Shown: positions 9,418 through 17,808 of the stretch, in pieces
Layout of the letters: each line of letters starts with the position of its first letter
How positions within the stretch are numbered: position 1 is the stretch's first letter
Assembly (NCBI RefSeq): GCF_012184425.1
Contig: NZ_VTOW01000002.1
Coordinates: 372,001-436,000, forward strand
Reading direction: 5' to 3'
Source: Candidatus Manganitrophus noduliformans
GTDB lineage: Bacteria; Nitrospirota; Nitrospiria; SBBL01; Manganitrophaceae
Length of the DNA stretch: 64,000 nucleotides
The notes under the pieces: generated by a model
What the model saw: the letters and a program-made list of their open reading frames with translations, nothing else
The model's database searches: none
What the model was told of the DNA's origin: nothing
Position numbers and translations under genes: made by a program

Positions 9418-10580
9418 TGCTGACCTCCGATGCAGACATCCTTGATGATCAAATCGATCCCTTCAGTCACCACCAGCGTGACGGTTTTGGTCGCCCCGAT
9501 CTCGATGATCGGCGTCGCCTGGCGGGCCAGATCGAGATAGAGCTTCTCCAATTGGTCCGATCCTCCGGAGAGGCCCCCTCCAATCGCGGCGATCCCGATG
9601 TTCCCGGGCTGGACGGTTTGGGTCGTCCCCAGGGGACTAACGGAAGTCGTGTTGGCGGCCGCCCGGAAGGCGTCGCCCGCTCCGCCGAAGAACCCCGCCA
9701 GCGCGGCCCTTGCCACGCTTGATCCCATCCGGGAGACGACCTCGCCCCGAAGTCCGTTCTTCCCGTCTTCGTCCGCGATATACCCCTTTAGGGCCTGGTC
9801 GATGACCGCCTGACCGTCCTTGGCAAGACAGGACAATGTCACCAGTCTCAGTTCGACCCGCTCTTTCGAGAGCCTCCCGAAGCCGTGCGCGATGACGAAG
9901 CAGCCTTTCAGATTGGCCTTGATCCGGTTGGGAAGAACCGCCAGGTCTTTAATCCGGAGGAGCACCGGCTCGGGATTGCCGCGGGCCGACTCCACGGTCT
10001 CCGCATCGAGCCCGGTCAATAAGGTTGCCTCCATGAATGAAGGGGGAAGATAAACACTCCGCTTCTCTTTTTTTTTCTCCTCCTCCGGGTTCGCTTTCGC
10101 CGTCCTGGCATGGGGGTTGGAGACGACCATGATCTCCCCTAAAATCTCGCGCTGCGGGTCCGGCGGCCTTGCCGCGGGAGAGGGAGCAGGCGGAGGAGGA
10201 ATGCGGAACTCCCCCGGAGGGGGAGGCGGAGGGATTGGAAACCGCTCCTTTTGATCCCCGACAGCCGCCTCTTTCCCATTTGTATCCGCTTCCCTCTTCT
10301 GCTTTTTTAACTCCTCCATCTCCCGGCGAAGCTCGGAGAGGCCCGCCTCCTGCCGGCGCAGCTCTTTCTGGGATTCCATGAACAGGGACTTTTCCATCAG
10401 TCTCGGTTCTAAGGAGAGATCCTTCTTTTTCTCCGAGACGGGGGCCGGTGGCCCGGCGCTGCGGCTGTATTTGTAACCGGTGAAGCCGACCGCCAGGACG
10501 GACGCGATCAGCAGAAGAAGAACCGCTCCCCTTTTCTGCCCTGGGGAGAGACGGCTGAAGAACTCTCTCAGGCTAGTCAT
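9405..10580 (-). CDS. traB: TraB, VirB10-like channel scaffold
   Basis: This 391-residue protein spans the inner membrane once (residues 18-36), then has a coiled coil (about 60-100) and a Pro-rich spacer with long proline runs near 115-145 that reaches across the periplasm. The C-terminal part (LKGCFVIAHGFGRLSKERVELRL, then GRSVxR-like SRMGSSVARAALAGFFGG and an alpha-helical antenna-type region) is that of TraB/VirB10. It links energy from the inner membrane to the outer-membrane pore formed with TraK and TraV. F TraB is 475 residues. Confidence 0.9.
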   Translation of the reverse strand: MTSLREFFSRLSPGQKRGAVLLLLIASVLAVGFTGYKYSRSAGPPAPVSEKKKDLSLEPRLMEKSLFMESQKELRRQEAGLSELRREMEELKKQKREADTNGKEAAVGDQKERFPIPPPPPPGEFRIPPPPAPSPAARPPDPQREILGEIMVVSNPHARTAKANPEEEKKKEKRSVYLPPSFMEATLLTGLDAETVESARGNPEPVLLRIKDLAVLPNRIKANLKGCFVIAHGFGRLSKERVELRLVTLSCLAKDGQAVIDQALKGYIADEDGKNGLRGEVVSRMGSSVARAALAGFFGGAGDAFRAAANTTSVSPLGTTQTVQPGNIGIAAIGGGLSGGSDQLEKLYLDLARQATPIIEIGATKTVTLVVTEGIDLIIKDVCIGGQQCVR

Positions 10581-11337
10581 CGATCCCTCCCTGCTCGACG
10601 ATGAAGATCCGGGCGCTCTGCCCCGCAGACAGCGTGAATCGATCGACGGTGATCGCCACCGGCTTTCGGGCCAGCTCCGCCCGGAGGAAATCCTTCTCCT
10701 TCAATTCCACGCGCCCGGAGGTGGCCTTGGCCAGAAACTCCCTGACGGTCAGCCCTTCCCCTTCCACCGTCACGGTCCGGATCAGCGTCAGATCGATATC
10801 GCGAAAAAGATCGAACCTCTCTTGGGAGCGCTTTACCGTCAAGCTCTCCGGGATCGCGTCGGTATAGACCCATTTGACCAGCGTGATCACCTTCTCCTCG
10901 AACGGGAGCCCGTTCATCAACGACCGGTTGGTCTTGATCTGGTCGGTCCTTCCGGCGAGCAGCCGGACGGTTTGCGAAGGGATCCGTTTCGGAATCGCAA
11001 TGATCCGGTAGACGCTCTCTTTGCAGACGACAAAGACCTCCGCGGGGGTTTCAGCGTAAATCAGTCGGTCGTTCTCTTTGATGATCTGGAATTTCAGGAA
11101 AGCGTCTTTCCGGGTGTAATGGATGGAGAGCCCTTTTTCTTTGGAGAAGACGATGTCTTCGATGACATCGGCGCAGACGATCCGGTTGGCGTCGGACGCG
11201 CTCATCTCCACCGGCGTGGCCACCTCCGGGAGAATCCCAATATCGGCGGGAATCGGCTGCCGGATCTCCAGCGGCGCCTCGCCCCAGGCCGGAAGCCGGA
11301 AACTGAGTATCAGGATGACCATCCAAAATAACCGCAT
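10573..11337 (-). CDS. traK: TraK, secretin-like outer-membrane channel protein
   Basis: This 254-residue secreted protein (signal peptide 1-19, cleaved near WGEA) belongs to the TraK/VirB9 class that builds the outer part of the transfer channel with TraB and TraV. Visible landmarks are the N-terminal NRIVCADVIEDIVFSKEKG and the C-terminal beta-rich segment ending AGQSARIFIVEQG. The length matches F TraK (242). The gene follows traE by one base and overlaps traB by 8 nt. Confidence 0.85.
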   Translation of the reverse strand: MRLFWMVILILSFRLPAWGEAPLEIRQPIPADIGILPEVATPVEMSASDANRIVCADVIEDIVFSKEKGLSIHYTRKDAFLKFQIIKENDRLIYAETPAEVFVVCKESVYRIIAIPKRIPSQTVRLLAGRTDQIKTNRSLMNGLPFEEKVITLVKWVYTDAIPESLTVKRSQERFDLFRDIDLTLIRTVTVEGEGLTVREFLAKATSGRVELKEKDFLRAELARKPVAITVDRFTLSAGQSARIFIVEQGGIDD

Positions 11338-11338
11338 C

Positions 11339-11893
11339 TTATCTCTCCGTCTTTTCAGAAAAACCCAAAAGGGTGAATCTGCCGTCCAGGATTTTGTAAT
11401 CGATGAGATAGCTCATCCCCGTCTCATCGATCCGGGTCGCTTCGATGAATTGCTTCCTGATCCCGCTGACTTCGATCTGGGATTTTCCCACGGCGATCTT
11501 CTGGATGAAGTAGACGTGAGTCACGTGCGCCGTCTCGATCCGGTCGGCCAGCTCATAGAAGATCTTCTTCCCTTCCGGATATGCTTCGGGGGAATAGAGA
11601 ACCAGCAACTCCTCGAACTGGGCCCGTGCCGTCGCCGGGGTATAGCTTCCCGCCAGGCCGGTCACGTACCTTGCAAAGGCTTTCACGTACTCCTCCGAAG
11701 CGCGATCCCCTGTGATCTCCACTTTGCCGTTGATCCCGGGCGGGATGAGAATCGTGCGCGCGGCATTCATCGCCCGCGAGAGCAGAACAGTGTTGACGAC
11801 GACGGCGACTCCGATGATCAGGACAACGGATTTGAGCAGCCTGTTTTCCGCCGCCTTATTCGAAGCGCCCTGTAAATAGGTTTCAAGCTTCAT
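11339..11893 (-). CDS. traE: TraE, VirB8-like inner-membrane channel protein
   Basis: The 184 residues match F TraE (188) in length and layout: a short cytoplasmic tail, one membrane helix (residues 22-42, LLKSVVLIIGVAVVVNTVLLS), and a periplasmic VirB8-like domain. The segment IYFIQKI-like HVYFIQKIAVGKSQIEVSG is typical of TraE. It nucleates assembly of the channel from the inner membrane. The start overlaps the traL stop by 4 nt. Confidence 0.88.
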   Translation of the reverse strand: MKLETYLQGASNKAAENRLLKSVVLIIGVAVVVNTVLLSRAMNAARTILIPPGINGKVEITGDRASEEYVKAFARYVTGLAGSYTPATARAQFEELLVLYSPEAYPEGKKIFYELADRIETAHVTHVYFIQKIAVGKSQIEVSGIRKQFIEATRIDETGMSYLIDYKILDGRFTLLGFSEKTER

Positions 11894-12159
11894 TCGTAAA
11901 ACTCCGTCTCGAAGAAATCGGGATAGCCCCGCATCCGCACCAGCCCCATGAAGTAGAGGCTGTGTTTCAAGAAGCCCCTGGGGTATCTTTTCTTCACCGA
12001 GGAGTAGGCGTACGGGCCTCCGGCGATCAGAAGCCAGAATACGCCGCCGTAGAGCAGCGCCAGCACGTAGAAAATCAGCGCGATGACCAGATCGTCCGAT
12101 TCGAACCAGAGCACCTGGAAGGGGGCGCTCAAATATTGCGGAAACCGTTTTTTCTCCAT
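11890..12159 (-). CDS. traL: TraL, inner-membrane pilus assembly protein
   Basis: This 89-residue protein (F TraL 91) has a hydrophobic hairpin (residues 25-50) and the family N-terminus RFPQYLSAPFQVLWFESDD. TraL is the VirB3 counterpart and acts with the TraC ATPase at the inner membrane. It follows the pilin gene with a 66-nt gap holding a strong stem-loop without a U-tract, which may let pilin be made in excess over TraL. Confidence 0.88.
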   Translation of the reverse strand: MEKKRFPQYLSAPFQVLWFESDDLVIALIFYVLALLYGGVFWLLIAGGPYAYSSVKKRYPRGFLKHSLYFMGLVRMRGYPDFFETEFYE

Positions 12160-12184
12160 CAGAGACTTTCGCGTAAACTTACTC

Positions 12185-12213
12185 TCCCTGAGACGGATCG
12201 CCCGTCTCAGGGA
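12185..12213 (-). promoter_or_regulatory. Stem-loop between pilin gene and traL
   Basis: Twelve-base perfect arms TCCCTGAGACGG (12185-12196) and CCGTCTCAGGGA (12202-12213) enclose five bases. There is no U-tract on the minus strand, so it is not a normal terminator. Its place just after the pilin stop suggests an mRNA-stabilising or processing hairpin that raises pilin output relative to the following genes; that role is inferred. Confidence 0.65.
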
Positions 12214-12225
12214 TTCGGATCGTTG

Positions 12226-12552
12226 TTAAATAACGGCCCCGAGGCTCGTCACCACGGTGTCCGCTCTGAGCATCACCGCTCCTCCCAGAATGGCGGGGAC
12301 GGCATACATTACCTCTCCCTGGATCGCCATCACGGCGCCGATGACGATCGCGACGACACCACCGACGAAGCCGATCGGCCCCCTCAAAATCTGGTTGACT
12401 CCGATGTCGTAGACGTCGTAAGCAAACGATCCGGCCGCGGGCGCGGTGATCGCCATCGCCGCCGGTGCCACCGCCAGGACGAACATCAGCGCCAGAAACG
12501 CGGTGTAAAGCTCTTTCCTTCTCTCTCTCCTCATTCTCATGAGTACTCTCAT
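12226..12552 (-). CDS. traA: TraA-type propilin
   Basis: The frame opens at a GTG (12585), but the ATG at 12552 has GAGGAGGAGG five bases upstream and is preferred, giving 108 residues. A basic N-terminus and long hydrophobic signal end in APAAMA, and cleavage there leaves a mature chain of about 74 residues, close to F pilin (70). The mature part has two hydrophobic helices (GFVGGVVAIVIGAVMAI and a second after VMYAVPAILGGAV) joined by a short loop, the TraA/VirB2 fold. Identification rests on size, topology and position before traL, because pilins share little sequence. Confidence 0.75.
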   Translation of the reverse strand: MRVLMRMRRERRKELYTAFLALMFVLAVAPAAMAITAPAAGSFAYDVYDIGVNQILRGPIGFVGGVVAIVIGAVMAIQGEVMYAVPAILGGAVMLRADTVVTSLGAVI

Positions 12553-12597
12553 CAGCCTCCTCCTCTTTTGATTCTCCCCGTCCACGACGGGAAGCCG

Positions 12598-13314
12598 TTA
12601 GTTCCCTTCCAGAATCCGGGCGATCTTCTTGAAATCGGCTCCGGAGACGAACTCTCCGTCGATCCACATCGTGGGGGTGCCGCGTACTCCCAGCCGCCGG
12701 CCGATCCGTTTGTGCTCTTCCAGCAGCTCGGAAACGGCGGCGTCTTCGCAGGTTTCAAACGCTTCGTGATCAAGCCTGCCGGACAAGACCTCTTCGTAGG
12801 CCAGTTTTCTATCCGGAGCGCATAAGATGTACCGGGACTTTCTCTCCGCCTCCGGATGAATCTCCGTGATCGGAAGGAGAAAGACATACCGGGTGACATC
12901 GGACCGCTTCCTGAAAAAAGCCGCGGTCTTTCGGCAAAACGGACAGTCCGGGTCGACCACTTCGATCACCGTGTGCTTTCCGTTCCCGATCCGGATCGCC
13001 TTCTCCAGAGGGAGATTTTTGATCCGGTCGGCCGTCATCTCCGCCTTTTTCCGGGCGGTGAGGCTGATCCCATCTTTGGTCAGAATCTCTCCGACGATGG
13101 TCAACCCGCTCTGAGGGTGGTAGTAGACGATCTTCTCCTCGAAGGCGATCTCATAAAGGCCGTCGATTTCCGTTTTCCCGAGACCCTCGATCGTGATCTC
13201 GGGGAATCGGATCCGGATCAGTTCTTCGTCGTCCGGCTTCGTTTCCACTTCCGCAAAGAGCTGCAAGGGATAGAACAGCACAACAAACATCACCAGCAGC
13301 GGCCTACTTCTCAT
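12598..13314 (-). CDS. DsbC-like thiol:disulfide isomerase of the transfer operon
   Basis: This 238-residue periplasmic protein starts at the ATG at 13314, which follows GGAGGGG; the frame extends 8 codons further. A signal peptide ends near PLQLFAE. The N-terminal part resembles a DsbC dimerisation domain, and the thioredoxin fold has the active site CPFC (residues 124-127) and cis-Pro loop GTPTMW. Such genes recur in F-type systems of the IncH/IncA-C kind and probably shuffle disulfides in TraN, TraU, TraF and TrbC. It ends 45 nt before the pilin start. Confidence 0.85.
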   Translation of the reverse strand: MRSRPLLVMFVVLFYPLQLFAEVETKPDDEELIRIRFPEITIEGLGKTEIDGLYEIAFEEKIVYYHPQSGLTIVGEILTKDGISLTARKKAEMTADRIKNLPLEKAIRIGNGKHTVIEVVDPDCPFCRKTAAFFRKRSDVTRYVFLLPITEIHPEAERKSRYILCAPDRKLAYEEVLSGRLDHEAFETCEDAAVSELLEEHKRIGRRLGVRGTPTMWIDGEFVSGADFKKIARILEGN

Positions 13315-14002
13315 GGTCCCCTCCGTTTTTCGTGACAAAGATTTCCACCCTGCGATTGAGCCGCCGGTCGGTGGACCGGGGGCAGCAGCTTCCTTTTCCC
13401 GCGATCTCCGCCACCGTGACAGCGCGCTCTTTTAATATCGCGGCGACCCTCTCCGCCCGTTCGCGAGAGATGCGGTCGTTTTGGTCGCTCCCCCCGAGAT
13501 CGCAGGTATGGCCGAAGACGTTCACTTCTCCCCCCGACTTTTTGATCCGGTCCGCCGCTTTTAAGATCTCCTTTTCTTGCTCCGGGGTGATCCGCTTCTC
13601 ATTGAACCCGAACAAGATGATCGCCGGCCCCGAATCGTCTCCGGCCGGAGCGGTCAGAGTCGAATCCGGCTCCCCTTCCCTCATTTCTCCCCCGCCGGCG
13701 CTTCCTCCCTCTTCCTGAACCGGCTCTTCCCTGATCGGGGCCGGGAGGGTGAAGTGGAACGGCTCCGTCACCTTCAACGCGATCGGGATCTCTCTCGGCT
13801 TTACGGCCAAGGGAGGAGCGGCCTTGCAGTCGCAGAGGACAAACGTTTCGGCGGCCTCGATGGCGACCTCCATATCGGATGGATACCGATACGGAGTTTT
13901 TATGATTTCAACCGCCCCGGCCTCCGGAGAAGCGAACGAAAAATATCCGATCAGGATGATCGGGAGAGCGTTTTTTGAGGAAAGTTTCATTTTCCATTCC
14001 AT
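13304..14002 (-). CDS. OmpA-family (peptidoglycan-binding) secreted protein, first gene of the transfer operon
   Basis: This 232-residue protein has a signal peptide (NALPIILIGYFSFAS, cleaved near AGA), a variable Pro/Gly-rich middle, and an OmpA/MotB-type C-terminal domain (about 125-230). That domain has the expected pattern FGFNEKRITPEQ, GHTCDLGG in place of the usual GHTDxxG, and RRVEIFV. It likely docks the transfer machine to the cell wall. No clear ribosome site precedes the ATG at 14002; an ATG four codons later is possible. It overlaps the DsbC-like gene by 11 nt and heads the operon next to the divergent control region. Confidence 0.75.
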   Translation of the reverse strand: MEWKMKLSSKNALPIILIGYFSFASPEAGAVEIIKTPYRYPSDMEVAIEAAETFVLCDCKAAPPLAVKPREIPIALKVTEPFHFTLPAPIREEPVQEEGGSAGGGEMREGEPDSTLTAPAGDDSGPAIILFGFNEKRITPEQEKEILKAADRIKKSGGEVNVFGHTCDLGGSDQNDRISRERAERVAAILKERAVTVAEIAGKGSCCPRSTDRRLNRRVEIFVTKNGGDHEK

Positions 14003-14042
14003 GGTTCGATGTTCATTGCGGGGAATATAGCAAAATATCCGG

Positions 14043-14098
14043 TTGCAAAATCATGCGATTTTGGGCGATCCGTCGCCCAAAATCGAAGTTTTTTGCAA
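14043..14098. promoter_or_regulatory. 56-bp nested palindrome between divergent transfer operons (operator or oriT candidate)
   Basis: Inner arms CGATTTTGGGCGA (14056-14068) and TCGCCCAAAATCG (14073-14085) are perfect 13-mers around TCCG. Outer arms TTGCAAAA (14043-14050) and TTTTGCAA (14091-14098) are perfect 8-mers with exactly the same centre (14070.5). TATATT (minus strand, about 14031) and TATGAT (plus strand, about 14113) just outside it are possible -10 boxes. A dimeric regulator controlling both operons, or a nicking region beside the coupling-protein gene, would both fit. The rest of 14,003-14,246 shows no gene. Confidence 0.7.
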
Positions 14099-14246
14099 GC
14101 CGTTGAGACGGTATGATCGGGGCGGAGGGAATGCGTCAATGAAATAGAAGGTTCGTTATGGAGGAGGACGACCGCCGGTTCGATCGGCGCGTCCTCAAGG
14201 GGACCCCGCTCGAAGGGGCCGATGATGATAAATGATGGAGGAAAAG

Positions 14247-16022
14247 ATGAATGAGTTCGAATCGATTCGACTCTTCTCGGATCAATATTTCTTTCTCTTG
14301 GTCGGCGCGCTGCTCCTTTTTGTCTTTGTGATGGGGGCCAGGCGGAATTCGGACGGAAGAGGGACGGGACGATACGCCACGGCCTGGGAGATCCTCTCGC
14401 GCCTCGGAAACTGGGCCCGCTTCCCCCTCTCTCTCTATGCGGTGATCGCGATTGGCGCCGGCTTGTCGGCGATCATCTTCGGATGGCGTTTCAGCCGGGA
14501 GGGCCTCTCCGCTTGGATGCATCCCGATCAGACCGTGATCATTCTCACCGTCTCCCTGACCGTCGCGCTTCTTCTCTACTGGATCCTTCTGGAACGCTTC
14601 TTCATTCAGCGCGATAAAAACCGCTTTATTTTGGGAACGAAACGGATCTTCCTCCCCGTGACCCTCTCCCTGCCGGAGAAAGACCGTTTCGAGCACATCC
14701 GCGTCCAGGGCCGCGCCGGAACGGGGAAAACGGATGGATACATGTTTCCGCAGTTGATCGAGGATGCGTCGGGCGACTGTTCGGCGGTGGTCCTCGACGT
14801 CAAATCGCCGGAGGCTTTCGAGGCGATCGGGGGCGCCTGGTGCGCCAAGGGGAAAAAGATCATCCTGTTCGATCCTTATCATCCCGACTGCCCCGGGTTT
14901 GAACTGCTCGCCAGCACAACCGGACTGGACCGGATTGAGGAAGTCGTGCTCGGGAAACGGAATACCGACGCCAACGACACCTCGATCTGGTTCGACCTTC
15001 AGGAACGCCGCCTCTTCCGCCTGATGTGCCAATTGGTGATGGGATACAAAGATCCGCGGCAGTGCTGCCTTCCGATGGTTTACCAGCTCGCCCTTCGAGG
15101 GGTGCTGGCGCTGGAAGCGGCGGTCACCTATTGCCAGGATCCGTTGCTTCAGGGGGAGTTCGAACACCAATTCCAGAACAAACCACGGCTGCCCGATATC
15201 CTCAGCGGGATCCTCAACAAGCTGGATCTCTTCTCCGATCCGAAGATCGCGGCCGCTTTCTCCCGTCCCGATCTCGACCTCGACCTTCTTTTTCGAGAGC
15301 CGATCCTCCTGATCATCGCAAGCCCGCACAGCAATCCGAAGGCGCGTCTGGCGGCATCGCTCCTGCTCCGCGCGATCATGATGAGAGTTTACGACCGTCC
15401 CGTCCGGACGAAGGAGGATGGACTCCCCCTTTTCTTCTATCTCGATGAGTTCTACGCGCTCCATCTCCCCGACCTCGCCGATTTCGCGAACACGGCGCGG
15501 TCGGCCCGGGTCGGCATCGTCACCTACCTCCAGGCGGAAGAGCAGCTGACCCGGTATCAGCCGCACGAGGTCGTCTCGATCGCGGTGAACACGAAGACCG
15601 AGGTCGCCCTGCAGGGGTGCGATCTTCCTTCTTGTAAGCGCCTTTCGGAACTCTATGGAAAATGTCTGATCCGGGACAAGCGCATCGCGCGATCGTGGCG
15701 GCGAGGCTCCGTCACCACCACGGCATATATCGAAAAGCCGCTGCTGACGGTCGATGAGATCCACAATATGCCGCTCGGCACGGCGCTTCTCAATATCGGA
15801 GGATTACATCCGGTTTGGGCCAAGCTCGTCTCCTCTTATAAGACCCGGAGATTCAAACGAAGAAGAGGATTGCCGGTGGAAGCTTACCGGCCGGTCATGC
15901 AGCCTTTGACTCCCCCCTCTTATCGGGATCTCGATCTGCCCGGGGGCGATCCGCTCCCCCCCTCTCCTTCGTCGAGCACCTCGCCCGGGCCTCCTCGCGG
16001 CGGAGAGATCGTCGGATGGTAG
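14247..16022 (+). CDS. VirD4/TraD-type coupling protein (T4CP)
   Basis: This 591-residue inner-membrane ATPase brings the DNA-protein substrate to the transfer channel. The ATG at 14247 follows GGAGG by 5 nt and is preferred over the one at 14232. Membrane helices lie at about residues 15-32, 65-85 and 100-120. Walker A is GRAGTGKTDG at about 155, and Walker B is FFYLDEFYAL at about 395, followed by the T4CP-typical TYLQAEEQL. The C-terminus is Pro/Ser-rich. It heads the plus-strand operon with the primase (22-nt gap) and the Replic_Relax-like gene. No relaxase gene accompanies it in this window. Confidence 0.92.
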   Translation: MNEFESIRLFSDQYFFLLVGALLLFVFVMGARRNSDGRGTGRYATAWEILSRLGNWARFPLSLYAVIAIGAGLSAIIFGWRFSREGLSAWMHPDQTVIILTVSLTVALLLYWILLERFFIQRDKNRFILGTKRIFLPVTLSLPEKDRFEHIRVQGRAGTGKTDGYMFPQLIEDASGDCSAVVLDVKSPEAFEAIGGAWCAKGKKIILFDPYHPDCPGFELLASTTGLDRIEEVVLGKRNTDANDTSIWFDLQERRLFRLMCQLVMGYKDPRQCCLPMVYQLALRGVLALEAAVTYCQDPLLQGEFEHQFQNKPRLPDILSGILNKLDLFSDPKIAAAFSRPDLDLDLLFREPILLIIASPHSNPKARLAASLLLRAIMMRVYDRPVRTKEDGLPLFFYLDEFYALHLPDLADFANTARSARVGIVTYLQAEEQLTRYQPHEVVSIAVNTKTEVALQGCDLPSCKRLSELYGKCLIRDKRIARSWRRGSVTTTAYIEKPLLTVDEIHNMPLGTALLNIGGLHPVWAKLVSSYKTRRFKRRRGLPVEAYRPVMQPLTPPSYRDLDLPGGDPLPPSPSSSTSPGPPRGGEIVGW

Positions 16023-16044
16023 CTGAAAGGATGGGGGGTCCGTC

Positions 16045-17808
16045 ATGAAACAGGGAAGCGTAAATCCATTCGAGGAGGTGAAAAAAAGGGTCGACCTTCT
16101 CGGCCTGATCGAGAAATGGACAGGGGCGACCGCCCGAAGATCGGGGAAGAACTATACGCTCTCCCGATGCCCTTTCTGCGGGGGCCACGGCTGCTTTTCG
16201 ATCACCCCGGAAAAACAGCTCTATCATTGTTTTCAATGCCCCGGCAAAGCGGGGGGAGATGTCTTCGATTTCCTCTGCAAACTCAGAGGTTGCGACAAAC
16301 GCGCCGCCCTGGAAGAACTGGCGCGGGAAGCTGGCTATCCACTCCCCTCGTCACGCGCTTCCGGGCGGGATATCCGCGAAGCGATCCTCTCTCAAGCAAA
16401 AGAAGACTGGAATCTTCCGCAGGCGCGGGACGCATGGGAGTACCTGACGCAGGAAAGGCGACTCTCCCCCGACGTATTGAAAGCACACGATGTCGGCTAT
16501 CTCGGGGACCGCTCCAGACTGATCGGGATACTGAAGAAGAAAGGATTCACCTATGAGGAAATCACAAACACGGGGATTCTCACGAAAGGGTACGGAGATT
16601 TCTACGAGATCCTCTTCGGCTGGCGCGCATCCAATGGAACGCTGGGCGGATTCATCGCGGGGGCGACGAAAGCCGGCTTGAAGAAGCTGAAGCCGGAAGA
16701 GGAGGAGATTTATCCGAAATACAAGAACGCCGCGGGCTTTCAGGTCGACTCCCCCTACAATCTCTACTATGCCAAAAGGAGAGTCCCCGATGATGCGACC
16801 CTGGTCATCGTCGAGGGGGTCCTCGATTGCCTGCAGATGTTGTCGCATGGGCTTCATAACACGATCGCTCTGGGAGGGACGGCGTTCAAGGAAGGGTATG
16901 GAAAAGCGCTGGAGGCGACCCGGTTCGAGCGGATCATTCTATTGCTCGACAGCGACCGGCCCGGGAGACAAGCGGTGTTGCGCCTGATTCCGTTCCTGAT
17001 GCGGAATCATCCGGAATTCGCTCTCTATGTCACCGAGATCACCGCCCCCGATCCGAACGACGAGACCCGGACAATCAAGGATCCGGATGAATTGATCGTC
17101 AAACTCGGGGCTGAGGTAATCAGGAAGGTGATAGGCCATCCGGTCAAAGCGGGCCCCTGGCTGGTCCTGGCGATGCGGGATCAGCATGACATGAAAAATC
17201 CACTCGACCGCGACCGGATATTTCAGGAGGTCGCTTCCTTATGGGGTTATGTCCCGGATGAGGTCGAACGGAAGGAGATCCTCCGCTACCTGGCCGACGG
17301 ATCCGAGTTGCCGCAGGAGGATATTCGAAAAACAATCGAGAGGCTGGCTCAGCGCGCTCTCACGATCGGCACGGGTGGAGAACGGGATCTATCGGAAGCC
17401 AACCCGAGCCGGGCGAAGGAGAAGGGGCCATCGACGGAAACAGAATCGGCCGAACTTAGGCGAAGAATCGATGACCTTAAAGCAAAAAACCGGGATCTCG
17501 CAAAGAAGAATAAGGTTCTGGTTCAAGCCTATGCCGCCATCGTTCTACAGGCGAAGGAACTCTCCAGGTCCGGTCTTCTCTGGCATGTCAATCGCCTGGC
17601 GGAAGGACATGTAAAGCTCTTGAAACAGCTTCGAAGGGACCCAGTGAAAGCACAATCGATGATCGGTCGAATCAACGAGATCTTTGAAGCGTCCCGGCTC
17701 AATCACCTGGAACGCATCAAGGGGGAGATTGAGGCTCTGTGTAAAGAGAATGAGCCGGATGCCGGGGAGAGGGCCCATGCCGAGGCAAAAGGGACTGAAT
17801 CTCACTGA
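16045..17808 (+). CDS. DnaG-type primase with CHC2 zinc finger and TOPRIM domain
   Basis: This 587-residue protein makes RNA primers, presumably for replication or for complementary-strand synthesis after transfer. The CHC2-type zinc module has Cys42, Cys45 and His49, then HCFQC at 61-65. The TOPRIM domain has the catalytic Glu in VIVEGVLDCLQ at about 256 and the metal-binding LLLDSDRPG at about 300. The C-terminus (about 470-570) is a predicted coiled coil. It sits between the coupling protein and the Replic_Relax-like gene. A second, shorter primase lies at 43,778-44,758. Confidence 0.9.
   Translation: MKQGSVNPFEEVKKRVDLLGLIEKWTGATARRSGKNYTLSRCPFCGGHGCFSITPEKQLYHCFQCPGKAGGDVFDFLCKLRGCDKRAALEELAREAGYPLPSSRASGRDIREAILSQAKEDWNLPQARDAWEYLTQERRLSPDVLKAHDVGYLGDRSRLIGILKKKGFTYEEITNTGILTKGYGDFYEILFGWRASNGTLGGFIAGATKAGLKKLKPEEEEIYPKYKNAAGFQVDSPYNLYYAKRRVPDDATLVIVEGVLDCLQMLSHGLHNTIALGGTAFKEGYGKALEATRFERIILLLDSDRPGRQAVLRLIPFLMRNHPEFALYVTEITAPDPNDETRTIKDPDELIVKLGAEVIRKVIGHPVKAGPWLVLAMRDQHDMKNPLDRDRIFQEVASLWGYVPDEVERKEILRYLADGSELPQEDIRKTIERLAQRALTIGTGGERDLSEANPSRAKEKGPSTETESAELRRRIDDLKAKNRDLAKKNKVLVQAYAAIVLQAKELSRSGLLWHVNRLAEGHVKLLKQLRRDPVKAQSMIGRINEIFEASRLNHLERIKGEIEALCKENEPDAGERAHAEAKGTESH

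Noticed and set aside
14136-15764. A 542-codon minus-strand frame opposite the coupling-protein gene
   Set aside because: The plus strand carries clear Walker motifs over the same stretch; the minus frame is highly charged and has no ribosome site at its start.
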